Source: Pseudofulvimonas gallinarii (GTDB lineage Bacteria; Pseudomonadota; Gammaproteobacteria; Xanthomonadales; UBA2363). Taken from it: 64,000 bases of DNA. The notes under the pieces are model-generated. The model searched no databases. It worked only from the letters and a program-made list of their open reading frames with translations, and had not been told where the DNA came from. Location: positions 62,001 to 126,000 of the forward strand of contig NZ_SMAF01000004.1 in assembly GCF_004343305.1 (NCBI RefSeq), written 5' to 3'. Position numbers and translations under genes: made by a program. This document shows positions 27,023 to 35,235 of the stretch, piece by piece (position 1 is the first letter of the stretch; each line of letters opens with the position of its first letter).

Positions 27023-29404
27023 ATGCGATTCCCGTCCCGCCGATGGGCGCGATTCCTGCGCACCACCCTGCTCTGCCTTGCCGTCGTTGCGTTGGTACTG
27101 CTGGCGCTGGATCGCCTGTGGCCGCCGCTGCTGCCGGATGCCGGACATGGCACCGTGGTCGTGGCGGCGGATGGTCGTCCGTTGCGCGCATTTGCGGACG
27201 AGCGCGGGGTCTGGCGTCGGCCGGTTGCCGTGGACGAGGTGTCGCCGCTGTACATCGAAGCCCTGCTCGCCTACGAGGACGGGCGTTTCTGGTGGCATCC
27301 CGGCATTGACCCGGTCGCACTGGCGCGGGCCGCGTGGCAGACGCTCCGCCATGGCCGCATCGTCTCCGGCGGCTCGACGCTGACCATGCAGGTGGCGCGC
27401 ATCCTGCAACCGCCGGGCCGTCGCCACAGCGTGGCCGGCAAGATCCGCCAGGCTTTCCGCGCGCTGCAGCTGGAGTGGCGCCTCGACAAGAAAGACATCC
27501 TGGCGCTGTACCTCGATCACGCACCGTTCGGCGGTCCGATCGAGGGCGTTGCCGCGGCTTCCTGGGCCTACCTCGGCAAGCCACCGGACCAGCTCAGCCA
27601 TGCCGAGGCGGCCCTGCTGGCCGTGCTGCCGCAGGCGCCCAGCCGCAACCGGCCGGACCGGCACCCCGGGCGCGCCCGCCGGGAACGCGACAAGGTCTTG
27701 CAGCGCATGGCCGACAGCGGCGTCTGGGCGGCGGATGTCGTCGCCGCCGCCATGCAGGAACCGGTGACGAGCCGGCGCCTGCGCGCACCCGCCGATGCCG
27801 CGCTGTTCGCCGAGCGGCTGCGCAGCGCCCACCCGCGCCAGGCACAGATCGCCACGCTCATCGATGCCGACCTGCAGGCGACGCTCGAGGCGCGCGTCAG
27901 CGGCTGGCTCGAGCGCTTCCCGCCATCGACCTCGGCCGCCGTGCTGGTCGTTGAAAACCATTCGCTGGCCGTCCGCGCCTATGTCGGCTCAGGCGCCTGG
28001 GGCGATCCGCAACGCCTGGGCCACGTCGACATGGTGCGCGCGCGGCGCTCGCCCGGCTCGACCCTCAAGCCCCTGCTGTTCGGCATCGCCGTCGATGACG
28101 GACTGATCCACAGCGGCAGCCTGCTGGTCGATGCGCCGCAGTCCTTCGCCGGCTACCGCCCGGCCAATTTCGACACCGGCTTCCGCGGCCCGGTGTCGGC
28201 GGCGGAGGCTTTGCGCCTGTCGCTCAATGTGCCGGCGGTCGACCTGCTCGACCGCGTCGGGCCTTCGCGATTCGCCGCCCGCCTGCAGCATGCCGGGCTG
28301 CGGCTGCACCTGCCGCGCGGTGCCGAACCCAACCTGAGCATGATCCTAGGCGGGGTCTCCACCAGCCTGGAGGACCTCGTCGCCGCCTACAGCGCGCTCG
28401 GAAACGGCGGGCTCGCCGGCCGGCCGAGACTCACGGCGGACCAGCCGGTTGTACAGCGCCGCCTGATGAGTGCGGGCGCGGCCTTCATCGTCCGGGAAAT
28501 GCTGACCGAACCGGCGCCGCCGGGCTCTGCGGCGGAGCAACTGGCACGCGCGGACCGGCTGGTCGCCAAGACCGGGACCAGTTGGGGTTACCGCGACGCC
28601 TGGGCCGTCGGCGTGCTGCCGGGCTGGACGCTCGGCGTCTGGATCGGACGCCCGGACGGCACGCCGATGCCGGGCCACTACGGCGCGGTATCGGCGCTGC
28701 CGCTGCTGCAATCCATCGGCAATGACCTGCCCCGCCGCGCGACCGCCTTCGGCCGGCCCGACAGCGTCAGGCAGGTCGATGTCTGCTGGCCACTGGGCCA
28801 GCTGGCGGCAGGCAGCGAGCCGGAAACCTGCCCGCAACGGCGGTCGGCATGGATCCTCGACGACGTCGTGCCGCCGACGCTGCCCGACCGATCGGCGCCG
28901 AATGCGCAGCGCCGGATCCAGGTGCAGGTCGACGGCCGCGGCGAGCGCCGCGATACGGCCTGCGCCAATGGACAGGCGCTGACGACACGCACCATCGCGC
29001 GCTGGCCGCAACGTCTGCTGCCGTGGCTTGAGGCATCGGCGCGGAATGCAGCGACGCCACCACCGTGGTCGCCAGCGTGTCCGGGCCGTCCGGCGCACCT
29101 GGCGCAGGCGTTGGAGATCACCGGCCTGCGGGAGGGCATGACGCTGCGGCCGGCGCCCGGGAGTCGCGACTCGACAGCGCGAGTGAAGGTCACCGCACAG
29201 GGATCGGGCGCCGACATCTGGTGGCTGGTCGATGACCGGCTGGCCGCCCATAATGGACCGGGCGAATCGACGACGCTTGCGTTCGCCGAAGCAGGTCCGC
29301 ACCGGGTCGTTGCGGTGGACGGCAATGGCAATCATGCCGCGGTGCGGGTCCGGGTGCTGCCGGCCAGCGGCGACCGGGCGGCGGACGCGCAGGAGCCGCC
29401 CTGA
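27023..29404 (+). CDS. pbpC: Penicillin-binding protein 1C
   Basis: The 793-residue bifunctional class A PBP has an N-terminal membrane anchor (residues 11-31) and a GT51 glycosyltransferase domain with the catalytic Glu in AYEDGRFWWHPGID (Glu85) and GGSTLTMQVAR. The transpeptidase domain has Ser346 in PGSTLK, SLN and KTGTSWG (Lys516). A C-terminal BiPBP_C-like beta domain with NGPGEST and GPHRVVAVDGNGN marks PbpC. It polymerises and possibly cross-links peptidoglycan. The alpha-2-macroglobulin gene yfhM, its frequent partner, is not adjacent. It diverges from the EAL gene with a 140-bp gap. Confidence 0.93.
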   Translation: MRFPSRRWARFLRTTLLCLAVVALVLLALDRLWPPLLPDAGHGTVVVAADGRPLRAFADERGVWRRPVAVDEVSPLYIEALLAYEDGRFWWHPGIDPVALARAAWQTLRHGRIVSGGSTLTMQVARILQPPGRRHSVAGKIRQAFRALQLEWRLDKKDILALYLDHAPFGGPIEGVAAASWAYLGKPPDQLSHAEAALLAVLPQAPSRNRPDRHPGRARRERDKVLQRMADSGVWAADVVAAAMQEPVTSRRLRAPADAALFAERLRSAHPRQAQIATLIDADLQATLEARVSGWLERFPPSTSAAVLVVENHSLAVRAYVGSGAWGDPQRLGHVDMVRARRSPGSTLKPLLFGIAVDDGLIHSGSLLVDAPQSFAGYRPANFDTGFRGPVSAAEALRLSLNVPAVDLLDRVGPSRFAARLQHAGLRLHLPRGAEPNLSMILGGVSTSLEDLVAAYSALGNGGLAGRPRLTADQPVVQRRLMSAGAAFIVREMLTEPAPPGSAAEQLARADRLVAKTGTSWGYRDAWAVGVLPGWTLGVWIGRPDGTPMPGHYGAVSALPLLQSIGNDLPRRATAFGRPDSVRQVDVCWPLGQLAAGSEPETCPQRRSAWILDDVVPPTLPDRSAPNAQRRIQVQVDGRGERRDTACANGQALTTRTIARWPQRLLPWLEASARNAATPPPWSPACPGRPAHLAQALEITGLREGMTLRPAPGSRDSTARVKVTAQGSGADIWWLVDDRLAAHNGPGESTTLAFAEAGPHRVVAVDGNGNHAAVRVRVLPASGDRAADAQEPP

Positions 29405-29497
29405 AGGTGTCGCGGCGGTCGCCGATGCCGCAAACGCGCCGAGACCGCCGGGTCCATCCGGGCTAGAATTGCCGACCTTTCACCCGACAACCGGCCC

Positions 29498-31213
29498 ATG
29501 AGCGGCGAAACACGCAACGATTTCATCCGCCAGATCGTCCGCGACGATCTGTCCAGCGGCAAACACGACCGGATCCAGACCCGCTTCCCTCCGGAACCGA
29601 ACGGCTACCTGCACCTGGGCCACACGCGCGCCATCTGGGCGGATTTCGGCATCGCCCAGGAGTTCAACGGGGCCTGCAACCTGCGTTTCGACGACACCAA
29701 TCCGGCGAGGGAAGACCCGGAGTACGTGCAGGCGATCCAGGACGACGTGCGCTGGCTGGGCTACGACTGGCGTTCGCTGCGCCATGCGTCGGACTACTTC
29801 GACGTCTATTACCTGGCCGCCGAGAAGCTCATCCTCGACGGCAACGCCTACGTCTGCGACCTCAGCGCCGACCAGGTGCGCGAATACCGCGGCACGCTGA
29901 CCGAACCGGGTCGCGATTCCCCGTTCCGCGGTCGCAGCGTCGAGGAAAACCTCGACCTGTTCCGGCGCATGCGCGCCGGCGAGTTCGCCGATGGCGCCCG
30001 CACGCTGCGCGCGAGGATCGACATGGCCAGCGGCAACATCAACCTGCGCGATCCGGCCCTGTACCGCATCAAGCATGTGCCACACCAGAACACCGGCGAT
30101 GCCTGGTGCATCTACCCGATGTACGACTTCGCGCACGCACTGGGCGACGCCATCGAAGGCATCACGCATTCGCTGTGCACGCTGGAATTCGAGGACCACC
30201 GTCCGCTGTACGACTGGTGCGTGGACAAGGTCGATCTGGCCGGCAACCCGCAGCTGCTGCAACCGCTGCTGGATCGCGGGCTGCCGCTGGAAGCAGGCAA
30301 GCCGCGCCAGATCGAGTTCTCGCGACTCAATGTCAACTACACCGTCATGAGCAAGCGCAAGCTGATGGCGCTGGTGCAGGAAGGCCTGGTCGATGGCTGG
30401 GACGACCCGCGACTGCCGACGCTGCAGGGCATCCGCCGCCGTGGCTACACGCCGGCGGCGCTGCGCGCCTTCGTCGAGCGCCTCGGCCTGAGCAAGCAGA
30501 ATTCGCTGATCGATTTCTCGGTGCTGGAAGCGGCGGTGCGCGAGGACCTCGACGCCAGCGCGCAGCGCCGCATGGCGGTGCTGGATCCACTGGGGCTGGT
30601 GCTGACCAACCTGCCCGAAGGGCACGGGGAAGTGGTCGCTTTCGCCAATCATCCGAAGGATGAAGCGGCCGGACAGCGCGACGTGCCGTTCTCGCGCGAG
30701 CTGTGGATCGAACGCGAGGACTTCATGGAGCAGCCGGTGAAGGGCTTCCACCGCCTGGTACCGGGTGGCGAGGTGCGGCTGCGCGGTATCGGCATCGTGC
30801 GTTGCGACGAAGTCGTCAAGGACGGCGATCGCGTGGTCGAGCTGCGCTGTTCGCTCGATCCGGAAACGCGACCCGGCCGCGAGGGCGCCAACCGCAAGGT
30901 CAAGGGCACCATCCACTGGGTCAGCGCGCGACATGCGGTCGCAGCCGAAGTGCGCCTGTACGACCGCCTGTTCAAGGTCCCGGATCCGGACGACGACAGC
31001 GACGGCCGGACCTACCGCGATCATCTCAATCCCGAATCGCGCCGCACCGTCCAGGCCTGGCTGGAGCCGGCGGCCGTCGATGTGGCGCCGGAAACCCGCC
31101 TGCAGTTCGAGCGCCTGGGCTACTTCGTCGCCGACCGCAAGGACCATTCGCCGCAGAAGCCGGTGTTCAACCGCACCGTCACCCTGCGCGATACCTGGGC
31201 CACGCGCGCCTGA
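29498..31213 (+). CDS. glnS: Glutaminyl-tRNA synthetase
   Basis: The 571-residue class I synthetase has the HIGH-type motif in [21 protein letters not shown], the KMSKS-type loop VMSKRK and the C-terminal anticodon-binding beta-barrels ending [11 protein letters not shown]. It charges tRNA-Gln with glutamine, so this organism need not use the transamidation route for Gln. The ATG at 29498 has only a weak ribosome-binding site. TAGAAT at 29464-29469 could be a -10 box giving a short leader. Confidence 0.97.
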   Translation: MSGETRNDFIRQIVRDDLSSGKHDRIQTRFPPEPNGYLHLGHTRAIWADFGIAQEFNGACNLRFDDTNPAREDPEYVQAIQDDVRWLGYDWRSLRHASDYFDVYYLAAEKLILDGNAYVCDLSADQVREYRGTLTEPGRDSPFRGRSVEENLDLFRRMRAGEFADGARTLRARIDMASGNINLRDPALYRIKHVPHQNTGDAWCIYPMYDFAHALGDAIEGITHSLCTLEFEDHRPLYDWCVDKVDLAGNPQLLQPLLDRGLPLEAGKPRQIEFSRLNVNYTVMSKRKLMALVQEGLVDGWDDPRLPTLQGIRRRGYTPAALRAFVERLGLSKQNSLIDFSVLEAAVREDLDASAQRRMAVLDPLGLVLTNLPEGHGEVVAFANHPKDEAAGQRDVPFSRELWIEREDFMEQPVKGFHRLVPGGEVRLRGIGIVRCDEVVKDGDRVVELRCSLDPETRPGREGANRKVKGTIHWVSARHAVAAEVRLYDRLFKVPDPDDDSDGRTYRDHLNPESRRTVQAWLEPAAVDVAPETRLQFERLGYFVADRKDHSPQKPVFNRTVTLRDTWATRA

Positions 31214-31243
31214 ACCCGGCGCCTGGAAGCGCCGTGACGCCGG

Positions 31244-31714
31244 TCACGGTGTGGCGGCGCCTCGCCGGCGCGGCAGGTGGATCCCGAAGCCCATCACCGC
31301 AGCAACCAGCAGCCCGCCCAGCAGCAGCCAGCCATCGACCGGCGACAGCAGTCCTTCCAGCACCAGGCTCGCGAACTGGACGCCGGTGTCGGCCAGCGAA
31401 GCCAGCGGCGACAGATGCAGCACGCGTGCGATATGGAAGGCCGCCTGTCCATACAGCGCCAGTGCGATCGTCAGCGCCGTGAGGCCGACCGCCCACAGCG
31501 CGCCGCGCCAGCGTCGGCCTCCCAGGATCTGCACGGCCACGCCCAGGGTCAGGCCAGCCGCCAGCGCCACCACGCAGCACGGTTGCCGGAACTTCAGCGA
31601 AAGCAGCAGCCACAGGCAGGCTTCAAACAGGACCAGAACCGTCCAGAACGGCCACATGCGCAGCAGGGAATCAACAGCGGCATTTCCCCGCGACGCGGAG
31701 TGTTGGACAATCAC
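31244..31714 (-). CDS. Small four-helix membrane protein, function unknown
   Basis: The product is about 156 residues with four hydrophobic segments: WPFWTVLVLFEACLWLLLSL, CCVVALAAGLTLGVAVQIL, LWAVGLTALTIALALYGQAA and WLLLGGLLVAAVMGFGI. A basic tail (PRRRG) suggests a cytoplasmic C-terminus. I recognise no family. The GTG at 31714 has a weak GGGG upstream; the ATG at 31657 just before the first helix is an alternative. It converges on glnS; a small dyad GTGAC-GCCG-GTCAC lies between the two stops. Confidence 0.65.
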   Translation of the reverse strand: MIVQHSASRGNAAVDSLLRMWPFWTVLVLFEACLWLLLSLKFRQPCCVVALAAGLTLGVAVQILGGRRWRGALWAVGLTALTIALALYGQAAFHIARVLHLSPLASLADTGVQFASLVLEGLLSPVDGWLLLGGLLVAAVMGFGIHLPRRRGAATP

Positions 31715-31824
31715 GTTCTGACCCCATCTAAGACATTGCAGAGCGACCCGGCGGCGGCACTGGCATGCACCGGGCCTTCACGGTGCCGGCAACGGCGACC
31801 GCGCGACCGGAACCCCTGTTCGGC

Positions 31825-32382
31825 ATGACACCTTACAGCAGCACCAGCGAACCCTTCACCCTTCAGCGCGACTGCCCGGCCATCCTGGTACCGGCCGGCG
31901 ACGAGGTGACCCTACCGGCCGGCCAGGCCGGCTACATCACCCAGGCGCTCGGTGGCAGCTTCACCGTCTATGTCGAAGGCAACCTGTTCCGCATCGCCGG
32001 CGCCGAGGCCGACGCCCTCGGCAAACTGCCGCCGCCGCTCCCGGAACTGCCGGAAGGGGCGACCGAGTCCGACGTCGAACAGGTCGTCTGGCAGCAGCTT
32101 CGGACCTGTTTCGATCCGGAGATCCCGGTGAACATCGTCGATCTCGGCCTCGTATACGAATGCGTGCTGTCGCGCAGCGCTGAGGGCGGCTACCGCGTCG
32201 ACGTCAAGATGACGCTGACCGCGCCCGGCTGCGGCATGGGCGAAGTGCTGGTGGACGAGGTGCGCAGCAAGCTGGAGCTGATACCCACGGTTGAAGAGGC
32301 CGACGTCGAACTGGTGTTCGATCCGCCCTGGGGACGCACCATGATGTCGGAAGCCGCGCAGCTGGAAGTGGGGATGTTCTGA
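31825..32382 (+). CDS. sufT: Iron-sulfur cluster assembly protein SufT-type (MIP18/DUF59)
   Basis: The 185-residue product has an N-terminal region (LVPAGDEVTLPAGQAGYITQ, GGSFTVYVEGNLFRI) that is typical of SufT. The MIP18/DUF59 domain follows with CFDPEIPVNIVDLGLVYEC, MTLTAPGCGMGEVL and ELVFDPPWGRTMMSEAA. The family matures or delivers Fe-S clusters. No suf operon is next to it. The ATG at 31825 begins just before the conserved part; an upstream in-frame start at 31765 would add an unconserved leader. Its stop overlaps the next ATG by one base. Confidence 0.9.
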   Translation: MTPYSSTSEPFTLQRDCPAILVPAGDEVTLPAGQAGYITQALGGSFTVYVEGNLFRIAGAEADALGKLPPPLPELPEGATESDVEQVVWQQLRTCFDPEIPVNIVDLGLVYECVLSRSAEGGYRVDVKMTLTAPGCGMGEVLVDEVRSKLELIPTVEEADVELVFDPPWGRTMMSEAAQLEVGMF

Positions 32383-32615
32383 TGGCGACACGCGAAGACC
32401 GTGGCATCGAGTTCATCCTGGATCGACCGCACGTGGAGCTGAACCAGTTGCTGAAGCTGGTCGGACTGTGCGACAGCGGCGGCGCCGGGAAGCAGATGGT
32501 CGCCAGTGGCGCGGTCAGCGTCGACGGCGAAGTGGAATCGCGCAAGACACGCAAGATCGTCGCCGGCAACGTCGTCGAGGCCGCAGGCGAGCGAATCCAC
32601 GTTCGCGGCGCCTGA
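32382..32615 (+). CDS. S4-domain RNA-binding protein (YbcJ-like)
   Basis: The 77-residue product has the S4 fold HVELNQLLKLVGLCDSGG, KQMVASGAVSVDGEVESRKT and KIVAGNVVEAAGERIHV, close in length and sequence to E. coli YbcJ. S4 domains bind structured RNA; the target here is unknown. It overlaps the sufT stop by one base (TGATG), so the pair is translationally coupled. Confidence 0.87.
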   Translation: MATREDRGIEFILDRPHVELNQLLKLVGLCDSGGAGKQMVASGAVSVDGEVESRKTRKIVAGNVVEAAGERIHVRGA

Positions 32616-32740
32616 GGCGCAAAGCGGAGACACACCGCCGCAAGGGCAGGCGCTCGCGCGATACGGAAACGGGTGCGACGCCCCTGGGCTTGCCGGGCAT
32701 CGTCGGTCGCTGATTCCAGTGCGCGGCGGCCAGGCCTGAT

Positions 32741-32775
32741 AGCCGCCTTCAGCCGCCTTCAGCCGCCTTCAGCCG
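32741..32775. repeat. 10-bp tandem repeat (three copies) at the end of the Mth938-like gene
   Basis: AGCCGCCTTC is repeated exactly at 32741, 32751 and 32761 and continues as AGCCG. On the minus strand each unit carries a TGA. As ten is not a multiple of three, the copies place stops in all three frames; the first one ends the upstream gene. Confidence 0.9.
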
Positions 32776-33152
32776 GCCGGCAGGATGAATGCAACGAGCA
32801 CGCGCCGGCCCTCGCTTGCCAGCACGTTGTAAGTGCGTGCGGCAGCATCGTTGGCCATCACTTCCAGCCCGACGCCGCGCGTCAGCGGACGGGCCATCAG
32901 CGCGGCCGCCAGCTGCACGCGCGTGCGGCCGGTGCCAAGCAGGATGACATCGACGCCGGTCGCTACCAGCGTGTCCAGATGCGCGGCCTCGATGGCCGCT
33001 GCCGAGGCCACCGGCCAGTCCTCGATCACGCCTTCCGCCCACAGCGCGAAGCTTGACGGGAATTCGCGATCGCCGACCACCACCGCGTCATCACGCACCG
33101 AGCGCACCAGCGGCGCGCCGCCGGCATCGTCGAGGACGAGTGTCGTTGTCAT
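32769..33152 (-). CDS. Mth938-like domain (DUF498) protein
   Basis: The 127-residue product contains FALWAEGVIEDWPV, LLGTGRTRVQL, GVGLEVMANDAAARTYNVL and RRVLVAFILPAG, the conserved segments of the Mth938/NDUFAF3-type fold. Human NDUFAF3 helps assemble respiratory complex I; the bacterial role is not settled. Its stop is embedded in a tandem repeat. It lies 16 bases downstream of yhbY on the same strand. Confidence 0.85.
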   Translation of the reverse strand: MTTTLVLDDAGGAPLVRSVRDDAVVVGDREFPSSFALWAEGVIEDWPVASAAAIEAAHLDTLVATGVDVILLGTGRTRVQLAAALMARPLTRGVGLEVMANDAAARTYNVLASEGRRVLVAFILPAG

Positions 33153-33168
33153 CTCGTGCGCGGCCCGG

Positions 33169-33465
33169 TCACGCCGGCAGGGCGATCTTCGGCTCGTCGC
33201 GGTTGCGCCGGAACAGCACGACGATGTGGCCGATGGTCTGCACCACGCTGGCGCCGGTGCCGGAGACCAGTTCGTCGATCATGGCGGCGCGTTCCTCGCG
33301 GTCGCCGGCGGCGATCTTCACCTTGATCAGCTCGTGCTGGTCGAGGGCGACGCCGACCTCGGCGATGAAGGCGGCCGTGACGCCCTTGTTGCCGCTCTGC
33401 AGGACGGGCTTCAGGTGGTGCGCCTGGCTGCGCAGGTAACGCTTCTGTGTGGGCTTGAGATTCAT
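33169..33465 (-). CDS. yhbY: CRM-domain RNA-binding protein YhbY (ribosome assembly)
   Basis: The 98-residue product has LKPTQKRYLRSQAHHLKPVL, QSGNKGVTAAFIAEV, ALDQHELIKVKI and the terminal QTIGHIVVLFRRN, which define the CRS1-YhbY domain. E. coli YhbY associates with pre-50S particles. It usually faces ftsJ-ftsH; here the divergent neighbour is a cation exporter under a riboswitch. Confidence 0.93.
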   Translation of the reverse strand: MNLKPTQKRYLRSQAHHLKPVLQSGNKGVTAAFIAEVGVALDQHELIKVKIAAGDREERAAMIDELVSGTGASVVQTIGHIVVLFRRNRDEPKIALPA

Positions 33466-33520
33466 CCGCGCATGATACAGCCCGCGCCCGCGCGCGTTGG
33501 GCTACACTACGCGCCGTTTT

Positions 33521-33630
33521 CGGGGAGTAGCCAGCTTCGCCGGGCCACCGGTGGAGCGTGTCCGTCAACATACTTGGCCCACAGGCCATGGCGGGCACCG
33601 GGTTCGACCGCAGCAAGACCGGAGACCGCG
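33521..33630 (+). ncRNA. yybP-ykoY (manganese-sensing) riboswitch
   Basis: The leader of the GDT1-family gene carries the conserved elements in order: GGGGAGTAGCC (33522-33532), CGTCAACATACTTGGCC (33563-33579) and GCAAGACC (33612-33619), with pairing segments between them. The first two form the L1 Mn-binding loop, and the third belongs to L3 in known yybP-ykoY aptamers, which turn on Mn exporters such as MntP and the UPF0016 protein MneA. Genomic context agrees. A TACACT at 33503-33508 may be its -10 box. The end coordinate is approximate. Confidence 0.85.
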
Positions 33631-33693
33631 ATGGCGCCAGGACCGGCCGCTTTCGTGGTCTTCGTGCGCCTGCCGGTCGGAATCATCGTCACC

Positions 33694-34305
33694 ATGTCCA
33701 CCTTCCTCCTTGCGACCGGCCTGGTCGCCCTTGCCGAGATCGGCGACAAGACGCAACTGCTGTCCCTGCTGCTCGCCGCACGCTACCGGCGTCCCTGGAC
33801 GATCGTGCTCGGCATCCTGGTCGCCACGCTGGCCAACCACGCCCTCGCGGCCTGGCTCGGCGCCCTGCTCGCCGATGCCGTCAGCCCGGAGGTCCTGCGC
33901 TGGATCGTGGTGGCCGGCTTCGCGGCCATGGGCCTGTGGGCGCTGAAGCCGGACACCCTGGAAGCCGACAGCGTTCCGCAAAGCAGTCCGTTCGGCGTCT
34001 TCGGCATCACCCTCGTCGCATTCTTCCTGGCCGAGATCGGCGACAAGACGCAGGTCGCGACCATCGCCCTTGCCAGCCGGCACGCAACGGAACTGTCCGC
34101 CGTGGTGCTGGGCACGACCGCCGGCATGATGATTGCCAACGTGCCGGCCGTTTTCGCGGGCGCCTGGCTGCTGCGGAAGCTGCCCATGGTCTGGATCAGG
34201 CGCGCCGCCGCCGCCAGCTTCCTTGCCCTTGCTATCCTCGCGGCGCTGGCGCCCGTGCACGCGCCGGCATCGCACCCCACGCCGGCCACCGGGACGCCAC
34301 CATGA
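33694..34305 (+). CDS. GDT1/UPF0016 (TMEM165) family cation exporter, probably Mn2+
   Basis: The 203-residue six-helix protein has two inverted copies of the family signature E-x-G-D-K-T: LAEIGDKTQLLSLLLAAR (Glu15) and LAEIGDKTQVATIALASR (Glu114). Members export Mn2+ or Ca2+; with the yybP-ykoY aptamer upstream, Mn2+ efflux is likely. The ATG at 33694 fits family alignments. An in-frame ATG at 33631 directly follows the aptamer and has GGAG seven bases upstream; it would add 21 mostly hydrophobic residues. The stop overlaps the next ATG (ATGA). Confidence 0.9.
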   Translation: MSTFLLATGLVALAEIGDKTQLLSLLLAARYRRPWTIVLGILVATLANHALAAWLGALLADAVSPEVLRWIVVAGFAAMGLWALKPDTLEADSVPQSSPFGVFGITLVAFFLAEIGDKTQVATIALASRHATELSAVVLGTTAGMMIANVPAVFAGAWLLRKLPMVWIRRAAAASFLALAILAALAPVHAPASHPTPATGTPP

Positions 34306-34667
34306 ACCGTATCGCGCTGCTGTGCCTGCTGTCGCTCCTTGCCGCCTGTGCGGCCGCCGTTCAACCCGACAGGCGTGAAACGGCGCAGGCGTCCGCTGCT
34401 GCGATCAGCGGCCTGAAGGCCCATCGCGGCATCGCCACGCACTGCGAACGCGACAGCGATTGCACCGTCCAGGACATCGGCAACTGTTGCGGTAGCTATC
34501 CGGCTTGCGTACGCGTCGATGCCCGACCGGACCCCGAGGCCGTCGCCAGCGAATGCGCGCGCGAAGGTCTCGCCGGCATCTGCGGCTTTCCGGACATTTC
34601 CACCTGCACCTGCGTGGAAGGCCAATGCGCCGCCGCCGGTGCTTCCCAGCAAGAGAACCTCCGATGA
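34302..34667 (+). CDS. Small cysteine-rich lipoprotein, function unknown
   Basis: The 121-residue precursor has a lipoprotein signal (MNRIALLCLLSLLAAC, lipobox LAAC). The mature part has ten cysteines in CERDSDC, IGNCCGSYPACV, ECAREGLAGICGF and STCTCVEGQC, suggesting a disulfide-bonded periplasmic fold. I do not recognise the family beyond similarity to short CxxDxDC-type secreted proteins. It overlaps the exporter stop and the deaminase start by ATGA junctions, so it is co-translated within the riboswitch-led run. Confidence 0.8.
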   Translation: MNRIALLCLLSLLAACAAAVQPDRRETAQASAAAISGLKAHRGIATHCERDSDCTVQDIGNCCGSYPACVRVDARPDPEAVASECAREGLAGICGFPDISTCTCVEGQCAAAGASQQENLR

Positions 34668-35227
34668 CGTTGCCCCATTCGCTGAGCCTGACCCTGCCGG
34701 ACTGGCTGCCCGACCTCGTCGATCCCGCGCTGCGTTTCGACAGCGACGAAGCCAAGGTCTCCATCGCGATCACGCTGTCGCGGCACAACGTCGACCACCG
34801 CAGTGGCGGCCCCTTCGGCGCGGCCATCTTCGATCCGGAAGGTCGCGTCGTGGCCGCCGGCGTCAATCGCGTGCTGCCGCAGAACTGCTCTGCCGCGCAT
34901 GCCGAGATGATGGCGTTCATGCTCGCGCAGCAGCGCCTGGGGCGCGCGCGCATCAACGACGATGGTGGCCACTACACGCTGGCCACGTCGGCGCAGCCCT
35001 GCTGCCAGTGCTACGGCGCCAGCTTCTGGGCCGGCATCGACACGCTGCTGATCGGCGCGCGCAGCGAGGACGTCATGAGCCTGACGCAGTTCGACGAAGG
35101 TCCGCTGCCCGGCGACTGGGTCGGCGAACTGCAGGCACGCGGGATTGCCGTGCGACGCGACATCGAGCGCGAACAGGCCTGCGTCGTGCTCGCCGACTAC
35201 GGCCGGCTCGGCGGCGTTTTCTACTGA
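34664..35227 (+). CDS. Nucleoside/nucleobase deaminase (CDA-fold)
   Basis: The 187-residue product has the zinc site H79-A-E81 (CSAAHAEMMAFMLAQ) and P112-C113-x-x-C116 (AQPCCQCYGASFWAG), the hallmark of guanine/tRNA-adenosine/cytidine-type deaminases. Glu81 would shuttle the proton. Overall it resembles guanine deaminase-like proteins more than TadA; the substrate is not determinable here. Its start overlaps the lipoprotein stop, and rlmM starts eight bases after its stop. Confidence 0.88.
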   Translation: MTLPHSLSLTLPDWLPDLVDPALRFDSDEAKVSIAITLSRHNVDHRSGGPFGAAIFDPEGRVVAAGVNRVLPQNCSAAHAEMMAFMLAQQRLGRARINDDGGHYTLATSAQPCCQCYGASFWAGIDTLLIGARSEDVMSLTQFDEGPLPGDWVGELQARGIAVRRDIEREQACVVLADYGRLGGVFY

Positions 35228-35235
35228 CCGGCATC

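Noticed and set aside
31232-31245. Exact GTGA-N6-TCAC palindrome resembling a CRP/Clp site
   Set aside because: It lies between two convergent gene ends (glnS and a membrane-protein gene), where a regulator site makes little sense; it is more likely a small hairpin.
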